Source: CAWBLP01 sp963721065
GTDB lineage: Bacteria; Pseudomonadota; Alphaproteobacteria; Acetobacterales; Acetobacteraceae
Assembly (NCBI GenBank): GCA_963721065.1
Contig: CAVRHO010000002.1
Location: forward strand, 1,373,539-1,437,538
DNA length: 64,000 nucleotides
Reading direction: 5' to 3'
Below the pieces are notes generated by a model that was given only the letters and a program-made list of their open reading frames with translations, searched no databases and was not told the DNA's origin. The translations under genes were made by a program, and so were the position numbers. Every line of letters starts with the position of its first letter. The first letter of the stretch is position 1. Below, piece by piece: positions 33,574-42,283 of the stretch.

Positions 33574-34989
33574 TCAGCGCACGACGGCGATCTGCTCCCG
33601 CCGCAACTGCACGGTCAGCTCGTCCAGCGCCTTGGTGACGCGGTTGAGCATCTCGTCCACTTCCTCCTGCGTGATGATCAGCGGCGGGCTGAAGCACAGC
33701 GTGTCGTTCACCACCGTGCGGCCGATCACGCCGTTCTCCTCCAGCAGTTTGGTCAGCCGTCCGCCGATCTTCAGCTTCGGATCGAAGTTGGTGTGCGTCG
33801 CCTTGTCCGCGACCAGTTCCATGGCGGCGATCAGGCCGGCACCGCGCACCTCGCCCACCAGCGGATGATCGGCGAAGCGGCGCTTCAGCTCCGCCTGCAT
33901 GTGCGGTCCCACCGTACGCACATGCGTGCCGATGTCGGTTTCGTCGTAGATCTTCAGCGTCTCGATCGCTACCGCCGCAGGCACCGGGTGGCCGGAGTAG
34001 GTGAAGCCGTGGCCGAACGTGCCGATCTCATGGCTTTCCTTGCACAGCCCGTCGAACACACGCTGGTTCACCATCACCGCGCTGATCGGCAGGTAGGATG
34101 ATGACAGCGCCTTGGCGCAGGTCACGATGTCCGGCTGGATGTCCAGCGTCTGGCTGCCCCAGTAGTTGCCGGTGCGCCAGAAACCGCAGATCACCTCGTC
34201 GGCGACCAGCAGCACGTCGTGCTTCTTCAGCACCGCCTGGATCTTCGGGAAGTATCCTTTCGGCGGCAGGATCACGCCGCCGGCGCCCATGATCGGTTCG
34301 GCCCACATCGCGGCCACCGTGTCGGGGCCTTCGGCGATGATCAGCTTATCCAGTTCCTCGGCGCAGCGGGTGGCAAAGTCCTCCTCGCTCTCGCCGGGAT
34401 GCGCGCCGTGGTAGTGGTGCGGCGTCATCGTGTGCAGGAACCCGGGCAGTGGCACGTCGAAGGCGCGGTGGTTCACCGCCAGGCCGGTCAGTGACGCCGA
34501 GGCCAGGGTGATCCCGTGATACCCCTTCACCCGGCCGATGATCTTCTTCTTGTTGATGCGGCCGAGCGCGTTGTTGAAGTACCAGACCATCTTGATGGCG
34601 GAGTCGTTGGCCTCGGAGCCGGAGTTGGCGAAGAACACCTTGCTCATCGGCACCGGTGCGCGCGCCAGCAGCATTTCCGCCAGGTCGATCATCGGCTCGT
34701 GCGACTTGGCGGTGAACGCATGGTAGAAGGGCAGCTTGCGCATCTGGTTGGCGGCGGCCTGCACCAGGCGTTCATTGTCGAAGCCCAGCGCGGCGCACCA
34801 CAGGCCGGCGACGCTTTCGATATACTCCTTGCCGGCATCGTCCCACACGCGCACGCCCTTGCCGCGGGAGATCACCACGGGTCCGACCTGCTGATGCGCC
34901 TGCAGATCGGTATAGGGGTGCAGCACGGTGGCGATGTCGCGGGCGGCGGCGGAGTTCGCACCGAAGGGCGGGGGCGGGGCCATCGTCAT
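33574..34989 (-). CDS. Class III PLP-dependent aminotransferase (omega-transaminase type)
   Basis: 471 residues, aspartate aminotransferase superfamily class III. Visible blocks: ANSGSEANDSAIKMVWYFNN (phosphate binding), KIIGRVKGYHGITLASASLT, AEPIMGAGGVILPPKGYF, ADEVICGFWRTGNYWGSQ (PLP-binding Asp) and CAKALSSSYLPISAVMV (Schiff-base Lys). The sequence is closest in feel to putrescine/beta-alanine:pyruvate transaminases; the substrate is not certain. GGAG lies 4 bases before ATG 34989 and 10 before the next ATG (34983), so either may be used. It stands alone between spacers. Confidence 0.9.
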   Translation of the reverse strand: MTMAPPPPFGANSAAARDIATVLHPYTDLQAHQQVGPVVISRGKGVRVWDDAGKEYIESVAGLWCAALGFDNERLVQAAANQMRKLPFYHAFTAKSHEPMIDLAEMLLARAPVPMSKVFFANSGSEANDSAIKMVWYFNNALGRINKKKIIGRVKGYHGITLASASLTGLAVNHRAFDVPLPGFLHTMTPHHYHGAHPGESEEDFATRCAEELDKLIIAEGPDTVAAMWAEPIMGAGGVILPPKGYFPKIQAVLKKHDVLLVADEVICGFWRTGNYWGSQTLDIQPDIVTCAKALSSSYLPISAVMVNQRVFDGLCKESHEIGTFGHGFTYSGHPVPAAVAIETLKIYDETDIGTHVRTVGPHMQAELKRRFADHPLVGEVRGAGLIAAMELVADKATHTNFDPKLKIGGRLTKLLEENGVIGRTVVNDTLCFSPPLIITQEEVDEMLNRVTKALDELTVQLRREQIAVVR

Positions 34990-35225
34990 GCTCCTCTCGG
35001 AAAGATTATCGGCAGAGCTTAGGGCAGGGCAGGGGCGGTGTCATGCGATGGCTGGCCCGGCGCGTGGCACGGCTTGCGGTGCGGGGCTGACAGTGCCTCG
35101 AATGGCTACGCCAGGAGGACGGTGTGGATGGCGGGCATTCGCCCACCATGGCGTGGCAGGTGTTTGCTCGCCCTGGCCACCCCGGCGCTATAACGCTGCA
35201 ATAAATCAGGAGAGGAGCCCGACCA
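34990..35225. other. Divergent intergenic region aminotransferase / ilvD
   Basis: The 236 bases must hold promoters in both directions. A short copy of the dispersed repeat core (GATGGCGGGCATTCGCCCACCATGGCG, split arms) lies at about 35127-35153. AGGAGAGGAGC before 35226 is the ilvD ribosome binding site. Confidence 0.5.
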
Positions 35226-36950
35226 ATGACGACCAGGCGCTGGGACAAGTCGCGTCTCCCGTCCCGCCATGTCACCGTGGGGCCGGACCGCGCACCGCAC
35301 CGCAGCTACTACTACGCAATGGGCCTGACCGAGGACGAGATAGACCAGCCCTTCGTCGGTGTCGCCACCTGCTGGAACGAAGCCGCGCCCTGCAACATCG
35401 CGCTGAACCGGCAGGCGCAGTCGGTGAAGAAGGGCGTGTCGGAAACCGGCGGCACGCCGCGCGAATTCACCACCATCACCGTGACCGACGGCATCGCCAT
35501 GGGGCACCAGGGCATGAAGTCGTCGCTGGTGTCGCGCGACCTGATCGCGGACAGCGTGGAACTGACCGTGCGCGGGCATTGCTACGATGCGCTGGTGGGC
35601 CTGGCCGGCTGCGACAAGTCGCTGCCCGGCATGATGATGGCAATGCTGCGGCTCAACGTGCCCAGCATCTTCATGTATGGCGGCTCCATTCTGCCCGGGA
35701 AGTTCAAGGGTCGCGACGTCACCGTGGTGGACGTGTTCGAGGCGGTCGGCCAGCACGCCGCCGGCAACCTGTCGGACTCCGACCTGCATGAGCTGGAATG
35801 CGTCGCCTGTCCCTCGGCCGGTGCGTGCGGCGGCCAGTTCACCGCCAACACCATGGCAACGGTGTCCGAGGCGATCGGCCTGGCCCTGCCCGGCTCCGCC
35901 GGCTCTCCGGCGCCGTATGAGGAGCGCGACCGCTTCGCCGTGGAGTCCGGCCGCGCGGTGATGAACCTGCTGGAGCAGCGCATCCGCCCGCGCGACATCG
36001 TCACCCGCAAGGCGCTGGAGAACGCCGCCGTCATCGTGGGTGCCACCGGCGGATCGACCAATGCCGGCCTGCATCTTCCGGCCATCGCGCATGAGGCGGG
36101 CATCCGTTTCACCATGGACGACGTGGTGGCGATCATGCGCCGCACGCCGTACATCGCCGACCTGAAGCCGGGTGGAAAGTATGTGGCACTGGACGTGCAC
36201 CGGATCGGCGGCATCCCGGTGATCATCAAGGCCCTGCTCGACGCCGGCCTGCTGCATGGCGATTGCCTGACCGTGACGGGAAAGACCCTGGCGGAGAACC
36301 ACAAGGACGTGGTGTTCCCCACCGACCAGGACGTGGTCTTTCCGGTGAGCAAGGCGATTTCGCAAACCGGCGGCGTGGTCGGGTTGAAGGGCAACCTGGC
36401 GCCCGACGGGGCGATCGTGAAGGTCGCGGGGATGCACAAGCTGCGGTTCGAAGGTTCGGCTTTGTGCTTCGATTCGGAGGAGGAAGCCTTCGCCGCCGTG
36501 CAGGCCCGCGCCTACAAGCCGGGCGACGTGATCGTGGTGCGCTACGAAGGGCCGAAGGGCGGGCCCGGCATGCGCGAGATGCTGTCCACCACCAGTGCGA
36601 TCTACGGCCAGGGCATGGGCGAGCAGGTGGCGCTGATCACCGATGGCCGTTTCTCCGGCGCCACGCGCGGCTTCTGCGTCGGCCATGTCGGGCCGGAAGC
36701 GGCCGTGGGCGGGCCGATCGCGCTGCTGAAGAACGGCGACAGGATCGTGCTGGATGCGGAGAAGGGCACGATCGACATGCTGGTGCCGGACGCGGAACTG
36801 GCCGCCCGCCGCGCCGCCTGGCAGCCGCGCAGGACGGACTACAATTCAGGCGCAATCTGGAAATACGCGCAGCTCGTCGGTCCGGCCCATCTGGGTGCGG
36901 TGACGCATCCCGGCGCCGAAGCGGAGAGCCACTGTTACGCAGACATTTGA
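35226..36950 (+). CDS. ilvD: Dihydroxy-acid dehydratase IlvD
   Basis: 574 residues. Dehydrates 2,3-dihydroxy-isovalerate and -methylvalerate in valine/isoleucine synthesis, using an iron-sulfur cluster. Cluster cysteines: VGVATCWNEAAPCNI, GLAGCDKSLPGMMMA and ECVACPSAGACGGQF. GRAVMNLLEQ, TGGSTNAGLHLPAIAHEAGI, and C-terminal TDGRFSGATRGFCVGHVGPEA (catalytic Ser region) match the family. ATG 35226 has AGGAGAGGAGC upstream. It is monocistronic by layout. Confidence 0.96.
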   Translation: MTTRRWDKSRLPSRHVTVGPDRAPHRSYYYAMGLTEDEIDQPFVGVATCWNEAAPCNIALNRQAQSVKKGVSETGGTPREFTTITVTDGIAMGHQGMKSSLVSRDLIADSVELTVRGHCYDALVGLAGCDKSLPGMMMAMLRLNVPSIFMYGGSILPGKFKGRDVTVVDVFEAVGQHAAGNLSDSDLHELECVACPSAGACGGQFTANTMATVSEAIGLALPGSAGSPAPYEERDRFAVESGRAVMNLLEQRIRPRDIVTRKALENAAVIVGATGGSTNAGLHLPAIAHEAGIRFTMDDVVAIMRRTPYIADLKPGGKYVALDVHRIGGIPVIIKALLDAGLLHGDCLTVTGKTLAENHKDVVFPTDQDVVFPVSKAISQTGGVVGLKGNLAPDGAIVKVAGMHKLRFEGSALCFDSEEEAFAAVQARAYKPGDVIVVRYEGPKGGPGMREMLSTTSAIYGQGMGEQVALITDGRFSGATRGFCVGHVGPEAAVGGPIALLKNGDRIVLDAEKGTIDMLVPDAELAARRAAWQPRRTDYNSGAIWKYAQLVGPAHLGAVTHPGAEAESHCYADI

Positions 36951-37034
36951 GCGTTTGCGTTACCCTTTGAAACGGCACTCCGACTGCGATGCGGGCATGA
37001 TCGGGTCGGAGCGCCGTTGATCAGGAGTAACGTC

Positions 37035-37343
37035 ATGAAGCGTCTGTTGCCGGCGGTGTTGGCCGCCGTGATGCTGGGCGGCGGCATTGGCACCGCGGTG
37101 GCGCAGCCTCCGCCGCCGCCCTACACACGGGTGCCGCCGCCGCGTCCGGAGCACCGACCGCCGCCTCCGGTCCACGGGGGCATGTGGCAGCCCGGCCACT
37201 GGACGTGGAACGGTCACCGCTATGTCTGGCGCGACGGCCATTATGTGCAGCGGCATCCCCACTATCGGACCTATGTTCCCGGCCGCTGGGTATGGTCGCC
37301 GCGGTATCAGCGCTGGGAATGGCGCGGCGCACACTGGCGCTGA
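37035..37343 (+). CDS. Small exported YXWGXW-type Tyr/Trp-rich protein
   Basis: 102 residues. ATG 37035 follows AGGAG by seven bases. The signal peptide is MKRLLPAVLAAVMLGGGIGTAVA, then a Pro-rich stretch (QPPPPPYTRVPPPRPEHRPP). Three aromatic-rich repeats follow: GGMWQPGHWTWNGHRYVWRD, GHYVQRHPHYRTYVPGRWVW and YQRWEWRGAHWR. These resemble the YXWGXW repeat of small periplasmic or surface proteins. The function is unknown. Confidence 0.8.
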   Translation: MKRLLPAVLAAVMLGGGIGTAVAQPPPPPYTRVPPPRPEHRPPPPVHGGMWQPGHWTWNGHRYVWRDGHYVQRHPHYRTYVPGRWVWSPRYQRWEWRGAHWR

Positions 37344-37728
37344 GCCTGGAGGCACTGTGTCCTGGGGCACTGCGTCCTGGGGCGGTACAGCCAACCCGCG
37401 CATCGTTCGATCGTTGGCGGGACGCGTCCCGCCGCCATGGTTGGTGGAGGCCGAAGTATCCACGACTTTGCCGGTAGTACCAGCCTGCCTTCGCCGACCA
37501 TGACGGTGATTTGCCGACCAACGGTCAAACGATGTGCGGGCTGGTATAACAACTCAGGAAAGACCATCGGCGTTCGGGTCGGGGAACTTTGCTGTCGGCA
37601 GCGCGGAACAGACGGGGACGGCAGGTGGTCGCCGACGATGGCGCCGTGCGGGCGCGCGTCGGTCGAACCCGACGATGGTCGATGCAAGGCGAAGATATCG
37701 CCTGTAACGTCATATCACCGGCGGGCGC
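37344..37728. repeat. Spacer with dispersed repeat, copy D
   Basis: 385 bases after the YXWGXW gene. About 37437-37551 carries the diverged palindrome (CCATGGTTGGTGGAGGCC, TATCCACGACTTTG, CTTCGCCGACCATGACGG). The same tail as at 33.5 kb follows (GCCGACCAACGGTCAAACGA... GCGGGCTGGTATAACA). The remainder to 37728 shows nothing recognisable. Confidence 0.68.
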
Positions 37729-38850
37729 CTACGTCTCGTGGACGGCCGGCACCAGTTGCTGCACCACGTCGGCATAACGGGCGTACAGCACCTCCCGATT
37801 CGGCGAGGCAAACAGCGTGTGGTGATCCCCCGGCACCGGCACGATCGTCAGGTCCGGACAGCGCGGCGCCCAGCCAAAGTCCGGTGGCGACGGCCCACGG
37901 CCCAGCTCCGAACGGAACAGCGTAACCGGTACCCCGAAAAGCCGGCAGTCGGGATTTGCCGCCAGCCAGTCCCAGAATGCGTGCAGGCGCAGGACGGTAC
38001 GGGTGCGGCGGTTGAACCAGAATTCGGTACGGGCCGGCAGCACCCTTTGCCACGGGCGTGGATACCGGTGCATTGGCGAGGAGGCACCGCGGCGCCGCAC
38101 CGCTTTGCCGACCGCGAGCCCCACCCCCTTGTGCAGCCCTTCGCGCCGCAGGTCCTGCACGGACTCGCCCGCCCAGCGTAGCAGGCGATGCAATCCGCCA
38201 GGCGGTGGCTGCAACACGCGGGTGATGTCGGTGTCCAGGATGCCGAACCACCGGACCGGATGGCCCTGTGCGACCAGGCGACAGGCCACCGCAAAGCCCA
38301 CGTCGCCGCCGAACGAGTAGCCGGTCAGCAGGATGGGCGCCCCGCCGGCGGTCTCCTGCAATATCTGGCGGGCCACCGCATCGACCAGATCTGTGAACTG
38401 CCAGCCGGGGCGCAGCATCTCGGGCCAGTCCGGATAAGCGATCAGAACGAACCGCACCTGCGGCTGCAACCCGACACGGAACCGCGCCAGGCCCTGCTCA
38501 TCGTCATGCAGACCCGGCAGCAGGAACACGGTCGGGCGTGAATCCGCGCGCGTCGCGTCGCGCCGCGCCCGCGACAGGGACGTCACGATGTCCTCGGCCC
38601 GCATGTCCGTGTCGAGCAGGTCCAGCGGGATCGGTCGGCGCAGCACGCGCTCCAGGACGAGCGCGAATTGCAGAAGATGCAGCGAATCGCAGCCCGCATC
38701 GGCCAGCGTCAGGCCCGCCGACGCGCCGGGACGACCAACCACGACACGCCAGGCATGGCGCACCGCAGCCCGCAGCCGGGGCGGCTCATCCGGCCGGTTC
38801 GGGTCCGCGGCTTCGTGGCGGCTGGCAGGGAACCGCGCGGTTGCTTCCAC
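37729..38850 (-). CDS. Stand-alone acyl/peptidyl carrier - thioesterase didomain protein
   Basis: 373 residues from GTG 38850. Residues about 25-95 form a carrier domain with the 4'-phosphopantetheine motif ADAGCDSLHLLQFALVLE (Ser56). Residues about 105-373 form a type-I/II thioesterase (alpha/beta hydrolase) with LLTGYSFGGDVGF (nucleophile Ser179), an Asp in FGILDTD, and VPGDHHTLF (catalytic His near 343). Such a pair is normally the C-terminal end of an NRPS or PKS module; here no adenylation, condensation or ketosynthase gene is near. It could load and release a product made by enzymes encoded elsewhere, or be the remnant of a larger synthetase. Confidence 0.82.
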   Translation of the reverse strand: MEATARFPASRHEAADPNRPDEPPRLRAAVRHAWRVVVGRPGASAGLTLADAGCDSLHLLQFALVLERVLRRPIPLDLLDTDMRAEDIVTSLSRARRDATRADSRPTVFLLPGLHDDEQGLARFRVGLQPQVRFVLIAYPDWPEMLRPGWQFTDLVDAVARQILQETAGGAPILLTGYSFGGDVGFAVACRLVAQGHPVRWFGILDTDITRVLQPPPGGLHRLLRWAGESVQDLRREGLHKGVGLAVGKAVRRRGASSPMHRYPRPWQRVLPARTEFWFNRRTRTVLRLHAFWDWLAANPDCRLFGVPVTLFRSELGRGPSPPDFGWAPRCPDLTIVPVPGDHHTLFASPNREVLYARYADVVQQLVPAVHET

Positions 38851-39044
38851 TTAGGACACCATCCGGATCATGACAGTGACAGGGCGCGTACCGGAATGCC
38901 AACGATTGGGCTCGTTGGCTAGTCAGTAAAATTACCGGGTGCCTGGTCGCGGACGGGTGTGGCCAGCCCGGGCGGGCCGACCGGTAGCATGTCATCGGAC
39001 GTTCCAGCCTGCTTCGCACGGCACTATCGGAATGGCCCGGTCGG

Positions 39045-40223
39045 TTACACCGGGGACCGGGTATCGCCCTGCTGCTCCGGCAGTAGGGGCTTATACGGCG
39101 ACGGGGCCTGACGGGGGCTCCCGGATGGGGCGGCCGTTGCCGTCGCTTGCCACGCCTGAAGCAGGGTGAAGGCGACGGCGATCAGGGTCGGGCCGATGAA
39201 CAGGCCCAGAAAGCCGAACGCCAGGAAGCCTCCGAACACGCCCAGGATGATCAGGGACATGGGCATCTGAAGTCCGAACCCGATCAGCCAGGGCTTGATG
39301 AAATTGTCCACGGTGCTGATGAACAGGCCCCAGATGATCATGAAAGCGGCCCAGCCGTGCTGATCCTGGCGGAACAGCCACCAGGCCGCGCCGCCCCAGA
39401 TCAAGGCCAGCAAGGGTGACCCCACCTGGCTGATGGCGAACAGCAAGGCCAGAAAGCCGAGCATCGCGGCGCCCGGAATGCCGGCCAGGGCCAGGCCGAA
39501 GGCCAACAGGGCTGCCTGTATGGCCGCGGTGCCGACGACGCCATAGGCAACGCCGCGGATTGCGCCGGCCGCAACGTCGAGCGCCTGCCGTGCCGTGGCG
39601 CCGCCAAGGCGCTGCAGGGCATCGCGCAGGCGCGCGGCCAAGGTGTCGCCGTTCACCCAGAACATGGTCGCCACGACCAGCGAAAGGATCAACTGGATGG
39701 TGCTGTCGGCCAGCGCCCGCGCCGCACCGACCACCAGATGCTGTATGGGTGTCGCATAGGGCGCCAACAGCGCCTGGACGTTACCCTCGGCCGCAAGCAC
39801 CCGGTCCCAAATCGTCGCCAGATGCTCGCCGACTACGGGCAGGTCGTGAATCCAGGCCGGCTGGGCCGGCAGGGTTGCGAAGTACGCCTGCATCCTCAAC
39901 GCGCCCCGGGTCAGTTGCTCGGCCAGGTGAGGGGCGATCACCAGCATGGGCAGGGCGATCACCAGCAGCGACAGGCCGAGCAGCAAGGCCGCCGCGGCGC
40001 CGCGGCCGGCTCCGTGGCGGATCAGTGCTTCCCGGGTCGGCCAAAGGGCGACTGCCAGGGCCGTGCCGAACAGGATCGCGGTGGTGAACGGCTTCAATAT
40101 GGCCAGGACGCCGACCAGCAGGCCGAGCAGGATCAGCGCGAGGACTCCGCGCTCGATCCAGACGAATCGGCCGGCATCCTCCCGGGTTGGTTCCGCTGGG
40201 GAGCGGTCGCGGTTATCCGCCAT
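39045..40223 (-). CDS. AI-2E family transporter (PerM/YdiK-like permease)
   Basis: 392 residues from ATG 40223 (MADNRDRSPAEPT); a longer start at 40274 is possible. Multi-pass inner-membrane protein with about eight hydrophobic segments, beginning VLALILLGLLVGVLAILKPF and TAILFGTALAVALWPTREAL. Family signature: YGVVGTAAIQAALLAFGLALAG, IPGAAMLGFLALLFAISQVG, and C-terminal FLAFGFLGLFIGPTLIAVAF. Some members export autoinducer-2 or act as sodium/proton antiporters; the substrate is unknown here. An FNR-like box lies about 180 bp upstream. Confidence 0.9.
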   Translation of the reverse strand: MADNRDRSPAEPTREDAGRFVWIERGVLALILLGLLVGVLAILKPFTTAILFGTALAVALWPTREALIRHGAGRGAAAALLLGLSLLVIALPMLVIAPHLAEQLTRGALRMQAYFATLPAQPAWIHDLPVVGEHLATIWDRVLAAEGNVQALLAPYATPIQHLVVGAARALADSTIQLILSLVVATMFWVNGDTLAARLRDALQRLGGATARQALDVAAGAIRGVAYGVVGTAAIQAALLAFGLALAGIPGAAMLGFLALLFAISQVGSPLLALIWGGAAWWLFRQDQHGWAAFMIIWGLFISTVDNFIKPWLIGFGLQMPMSLIILGVFGGFLAFGFLGLFIGPTLIAVAFTLLQAWQATATAAPSGSPRQAPSPYKPLLPEQQGDTRSPV

Positions 40224-40564
40224 GGCTGCGCATCCCATGTGGCGCCCGCAGGCCGGTCTCGTGCCCGAGGACACGCCGCCAGCGAGCGGATGGTTCGATG
40301 CCGGTCGCTAATGCTATCGGATTCGGAAGGGGAGACGACACGCTGCATGCTCCCGCGGTTCAGAGGACAAGACTGCCTCCGCAGTTGCATATGAGCGCAT
40401 TGAGGTAGGTCAATTTCGTGGCGCGGGACGTTCCCATAAGCGCCACGACAGCGGGCTATGCCGCAGGCGAAGCCAACCGCGTCGCGGCGGGCGAAGGCCC
40501 ACCAGCCATCACTCGGTCCTGCCGGAGGTCCCGGGGTGCATGGTTATCAGCGGTCCTGGAGTGG
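40224..40564. other. Spacer upstream of the AI-2E gene
   Basis: 341 bases between the start of the AI-2E transporter gene and the end of moaE. It contains the FNR-like box at 40400-40413 and a short fragment of the dispersed repeat (GTCGCGGCGGGCGAAGGCCC at about 40481-40500). No gene is seen. Confidence 0.5.
40400..40413. promoter_or_regulatory. FNR/FixK-type binding site (TTGAGGTAGGTCAA)
   Basis: TTGA-N6-TCAA palindrome, matching the outer half-sites of FNR/FixK boxes, about 180 bp upstream of the AI-2E transporter start. It lies downstream of the moa genes, which run toward it, so the transporter is the more likely target. Confidence 0.45.
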
Positions 40565-41017
40565 TTACCAGCGCGCGGCCGCGGCATCATCGGACTCGCG
40601 GGCTTCCACCCACGCGCCGCTGCCGTCGGCAAATTCCTCGCGCTTCCAGAACGGCGCCCTGGTCTTCAGCCAGTCGATCAGGAACGCGGTGGCATCCAGC
40701 GCCGCCTGCCGGTGCGCGGACGCGGCCAGCACCAGCACGATGTTGGCACCCGGCGTCAGGCGGCCGACGCGGTGGATGACCGTGCAGCCCAGCAGGGACC
40801 AGCGGCGTTCGGCCTCGGCGGTGATGCGGGCGATGGCGCGGTCGGTCATGGCCGGGTAGTGCTCCAGCACCATTGCGGCGATGGGCCGGCCGGCGGCGCT
40901 GTCGCGTACTGTGCCGACAAAGCAGCCTATGCCGCCCACATCGGTCCGCCCCACAGTGAGTGCGGCGAGTTCGGCCGAGACGTCGAAATCTGCTTCCTGC
41001 ACCCGGATCGTCGCCAT
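40565..41017 (-). CDS. moaE: Molybdopterin synthase catalytic subunit MoaE
   Basis: 150 residues. Large subunit of molybdopterin synthase, which inserts dithiolene sulfur into cyclic pyranopterin monophosphate. Family motifs: GGIGCFVGTVRD, MVLEHYPAMTD, IHRVGRLTPGANIVLVLAAS, HRQAALDA and the active-site Lys region WLKTRAPFWKREEF. It follows moaD after 3 bases, as subunits of one enzyme. Its C-terminus is slightly extended (ESDDAAAARW). Confidence 0.95.
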   Translation of the reverse strand: MATIRVQEADFDVSAELAALTVGRTDVGGIGCFVGTVRDSAAGRPIAAMVLEHYPAMTDRAIARITAEAERRWSLLGCTVIHRVGRLTPGANIVLVLAASAHRQAALDATAFLIDWLKTRAPFWKREEFADGSGAWVEARESDDAAAARW

Positions 41018-41020
41018 GGG

Positions 41021-41293
41021 TCAGCCCCCTGTCACCGGCGGGAAGAAGGCCACCTCGTCGCCCGGGTGCAGTTCGGTGGTGACCGGGGCGAATTCCTGGT
41101 TGACGGCGCAGCGTACCGTCCGCCGGCTGTCGAATGCCGCGGCGTGGGCAGCATCGCGACCGGCCAGGTGGTCGATCAGTTGCGCCACCGTGCGCACACC
41201 GGCCGGCAGCGGCAGTTCCTCCTCCGACCGGCCGACGCGTTCGCGCAGCCAGGCGAAATACAGGACGGTCAGCGGTCTAGCAGTCTCGGCCAT
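41021..41293 (-). CDS. moaD: Molybdopterin synthase sulfur carrier subunit MoaD
   Basis: 90 residues, ubiquitin-like beta-grasp protein ending in the Gly-Gly (FFPPVTGG) that is adenylated and thiocarboxylated. VLYFAWLRERVGRSEEELPL and DEVAFFPPVTGG are typical. ATG 41293 lies one base after the lipoprotein stop and moaE starts 3 bases after its own stop, so three genes are tightly coupled. Confidence 0.94.
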   Translation of the reverse strand: MAETARPLTVLYFAWLRERVGRSEEELPLPAGVRTVAQLIDHLAGRDAAHAAAFDSRRTVRCAVNQEFAPVTTELHPGDEVAFFPPVTGG

Positions 41294-41294
41294 G

Positions 41295-41918
41295 CTACTT
41301 CGATTTGGGGGTTGGGATGGTCTCGATCGAGCCGTCTGACCGTATAACGGTGCTGGTGCCATTCCCGTTCGGGATCACGATCGCGGATCCGCCATTCGGC
41401 AGGGTCATGGTCTGGTAGCCGCTGGATCCGCCGGAGGTCACGCCCGGCCCGCTGGGTGTCTGCACAACCTGCCCGCCCGGTTCACGCGCAGGCGGTGGCG
41501 CCGCGGAGCCCGGCGGCGTCTGCGTTACCACCGGCGGGGGCAAGCCGGGACGTGCCCTGGGCGGGGTCGAGCTGCCGCGGGGCCGCTGCGGCGGCGGCGC
41601 CGGCGGCTGCCCGGTGGGCGCCGTGCCCATGGCCTGCGGTGAGCCCGGCACCGGTTGTTCCGGAAGTGGGGGCAGGCTGGTCTGTTGCTCCAGGTCCTGG
41701 AGCGTGGGGGTGGGCGGCAGCGGACCCGGCCAGACGTCGCCGGCCTGCGGCGTCAGAGGCTTGACGTGCACCGGTTCACCCATCACCCGGCGCAAGGTCT
41801 CGCTGTTGCTGGCCGGTGCGTTCGGATTGCCGGTGACTACGAAAGGTGGGCTCGACCATGTCTGATAACCACAACCGCTGAGGGCCGTCAGCAGAACGAG
41901 CGGAGCGATACGCCGCAT
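41295..41918 (-). CDS. Pro-rich lipoprotein of unknown function
   Basis: 207 residues from ATG 41918 (GGAG eight bases upstream). Type II signal peptide MRRIAPLVLLTALSGCGYQ with lipobox LSGC. An ordered block of about 40 residues (NAPASNSETLRRVMGEPVHV) follows, then about 90 residues of Pro/Gly-rich sequence. The conserved-looking tail is GYQTMTLPNGGSAIVIPNGN then TVIRSDGSIETIP, a beta-rich repeat. It is first in the transcript with moaD and moaE. A role in molybdenum cofactor synthesis is not implied by its sequence; the linkage may be incidental. Confidence 0.75.
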   Translation of the reverse strand: MRRIAPLVLLTALSGCGYQTWSSPPFVVTGNPNAPASNSETLRRVMGEPVHVKPLTPQAGDVWPGPLPPTPTLQDLEQQTSLPPLPEQPVPGSPQAMGTAPTGQPPAPPPQRPRGSSTPPRARPGLPPPVVTQTPPGSAAPPPAREPGGQVVQTPSGPGVTSGGSSGYQTMTLPNGGSAIVIPNGNGTSTVIRSDGSIETIPTPKSK

Positions 41919-42283
41919 GAAAGGACTCCCAGAGGGCGACACGCGCGTCGGTGAGCGGCCGGGCGGTCGGGCAAAGCGCGCGACGCAATCTGCCCTTACT
42001 TGCCGTTTCGCTCAAGCATTGCGCGTGGTTCCTCCCGGCCGGAGGACGGCGCCGGGGCGCTGCGGCCGAGCGGCCCGCGATGGCGGCGGACGGGGTGGGT
42101 GGCGGCATGCCCGACGCCGGTCCGATGCGGCGGCGGAACCGGGATGACGTGATTGCAGGCTTCGATTGACTTGCCTGCATGGCTTCGTCACTTTGCCTCG
42201 GTCTGGGACAAGCCCCAAAGGGCGCAACCGGGAGGACGTATGGAAAGCCGCCTCTGCGCGACGTGTGTTCGCGCGTCAACCGA
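41919..42283. promoter_or_regulatory. Divergent region lipoprotein-moa / liv operon
   Basis: 365 bases between two divergent transcripts, so both promoters should be here. The stretch is GC-rich without a motif I can name. Open frames in it on the plus strand are in frame with livG but show no homology, so I place the livG start at 42284. Confidence 0.4.
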
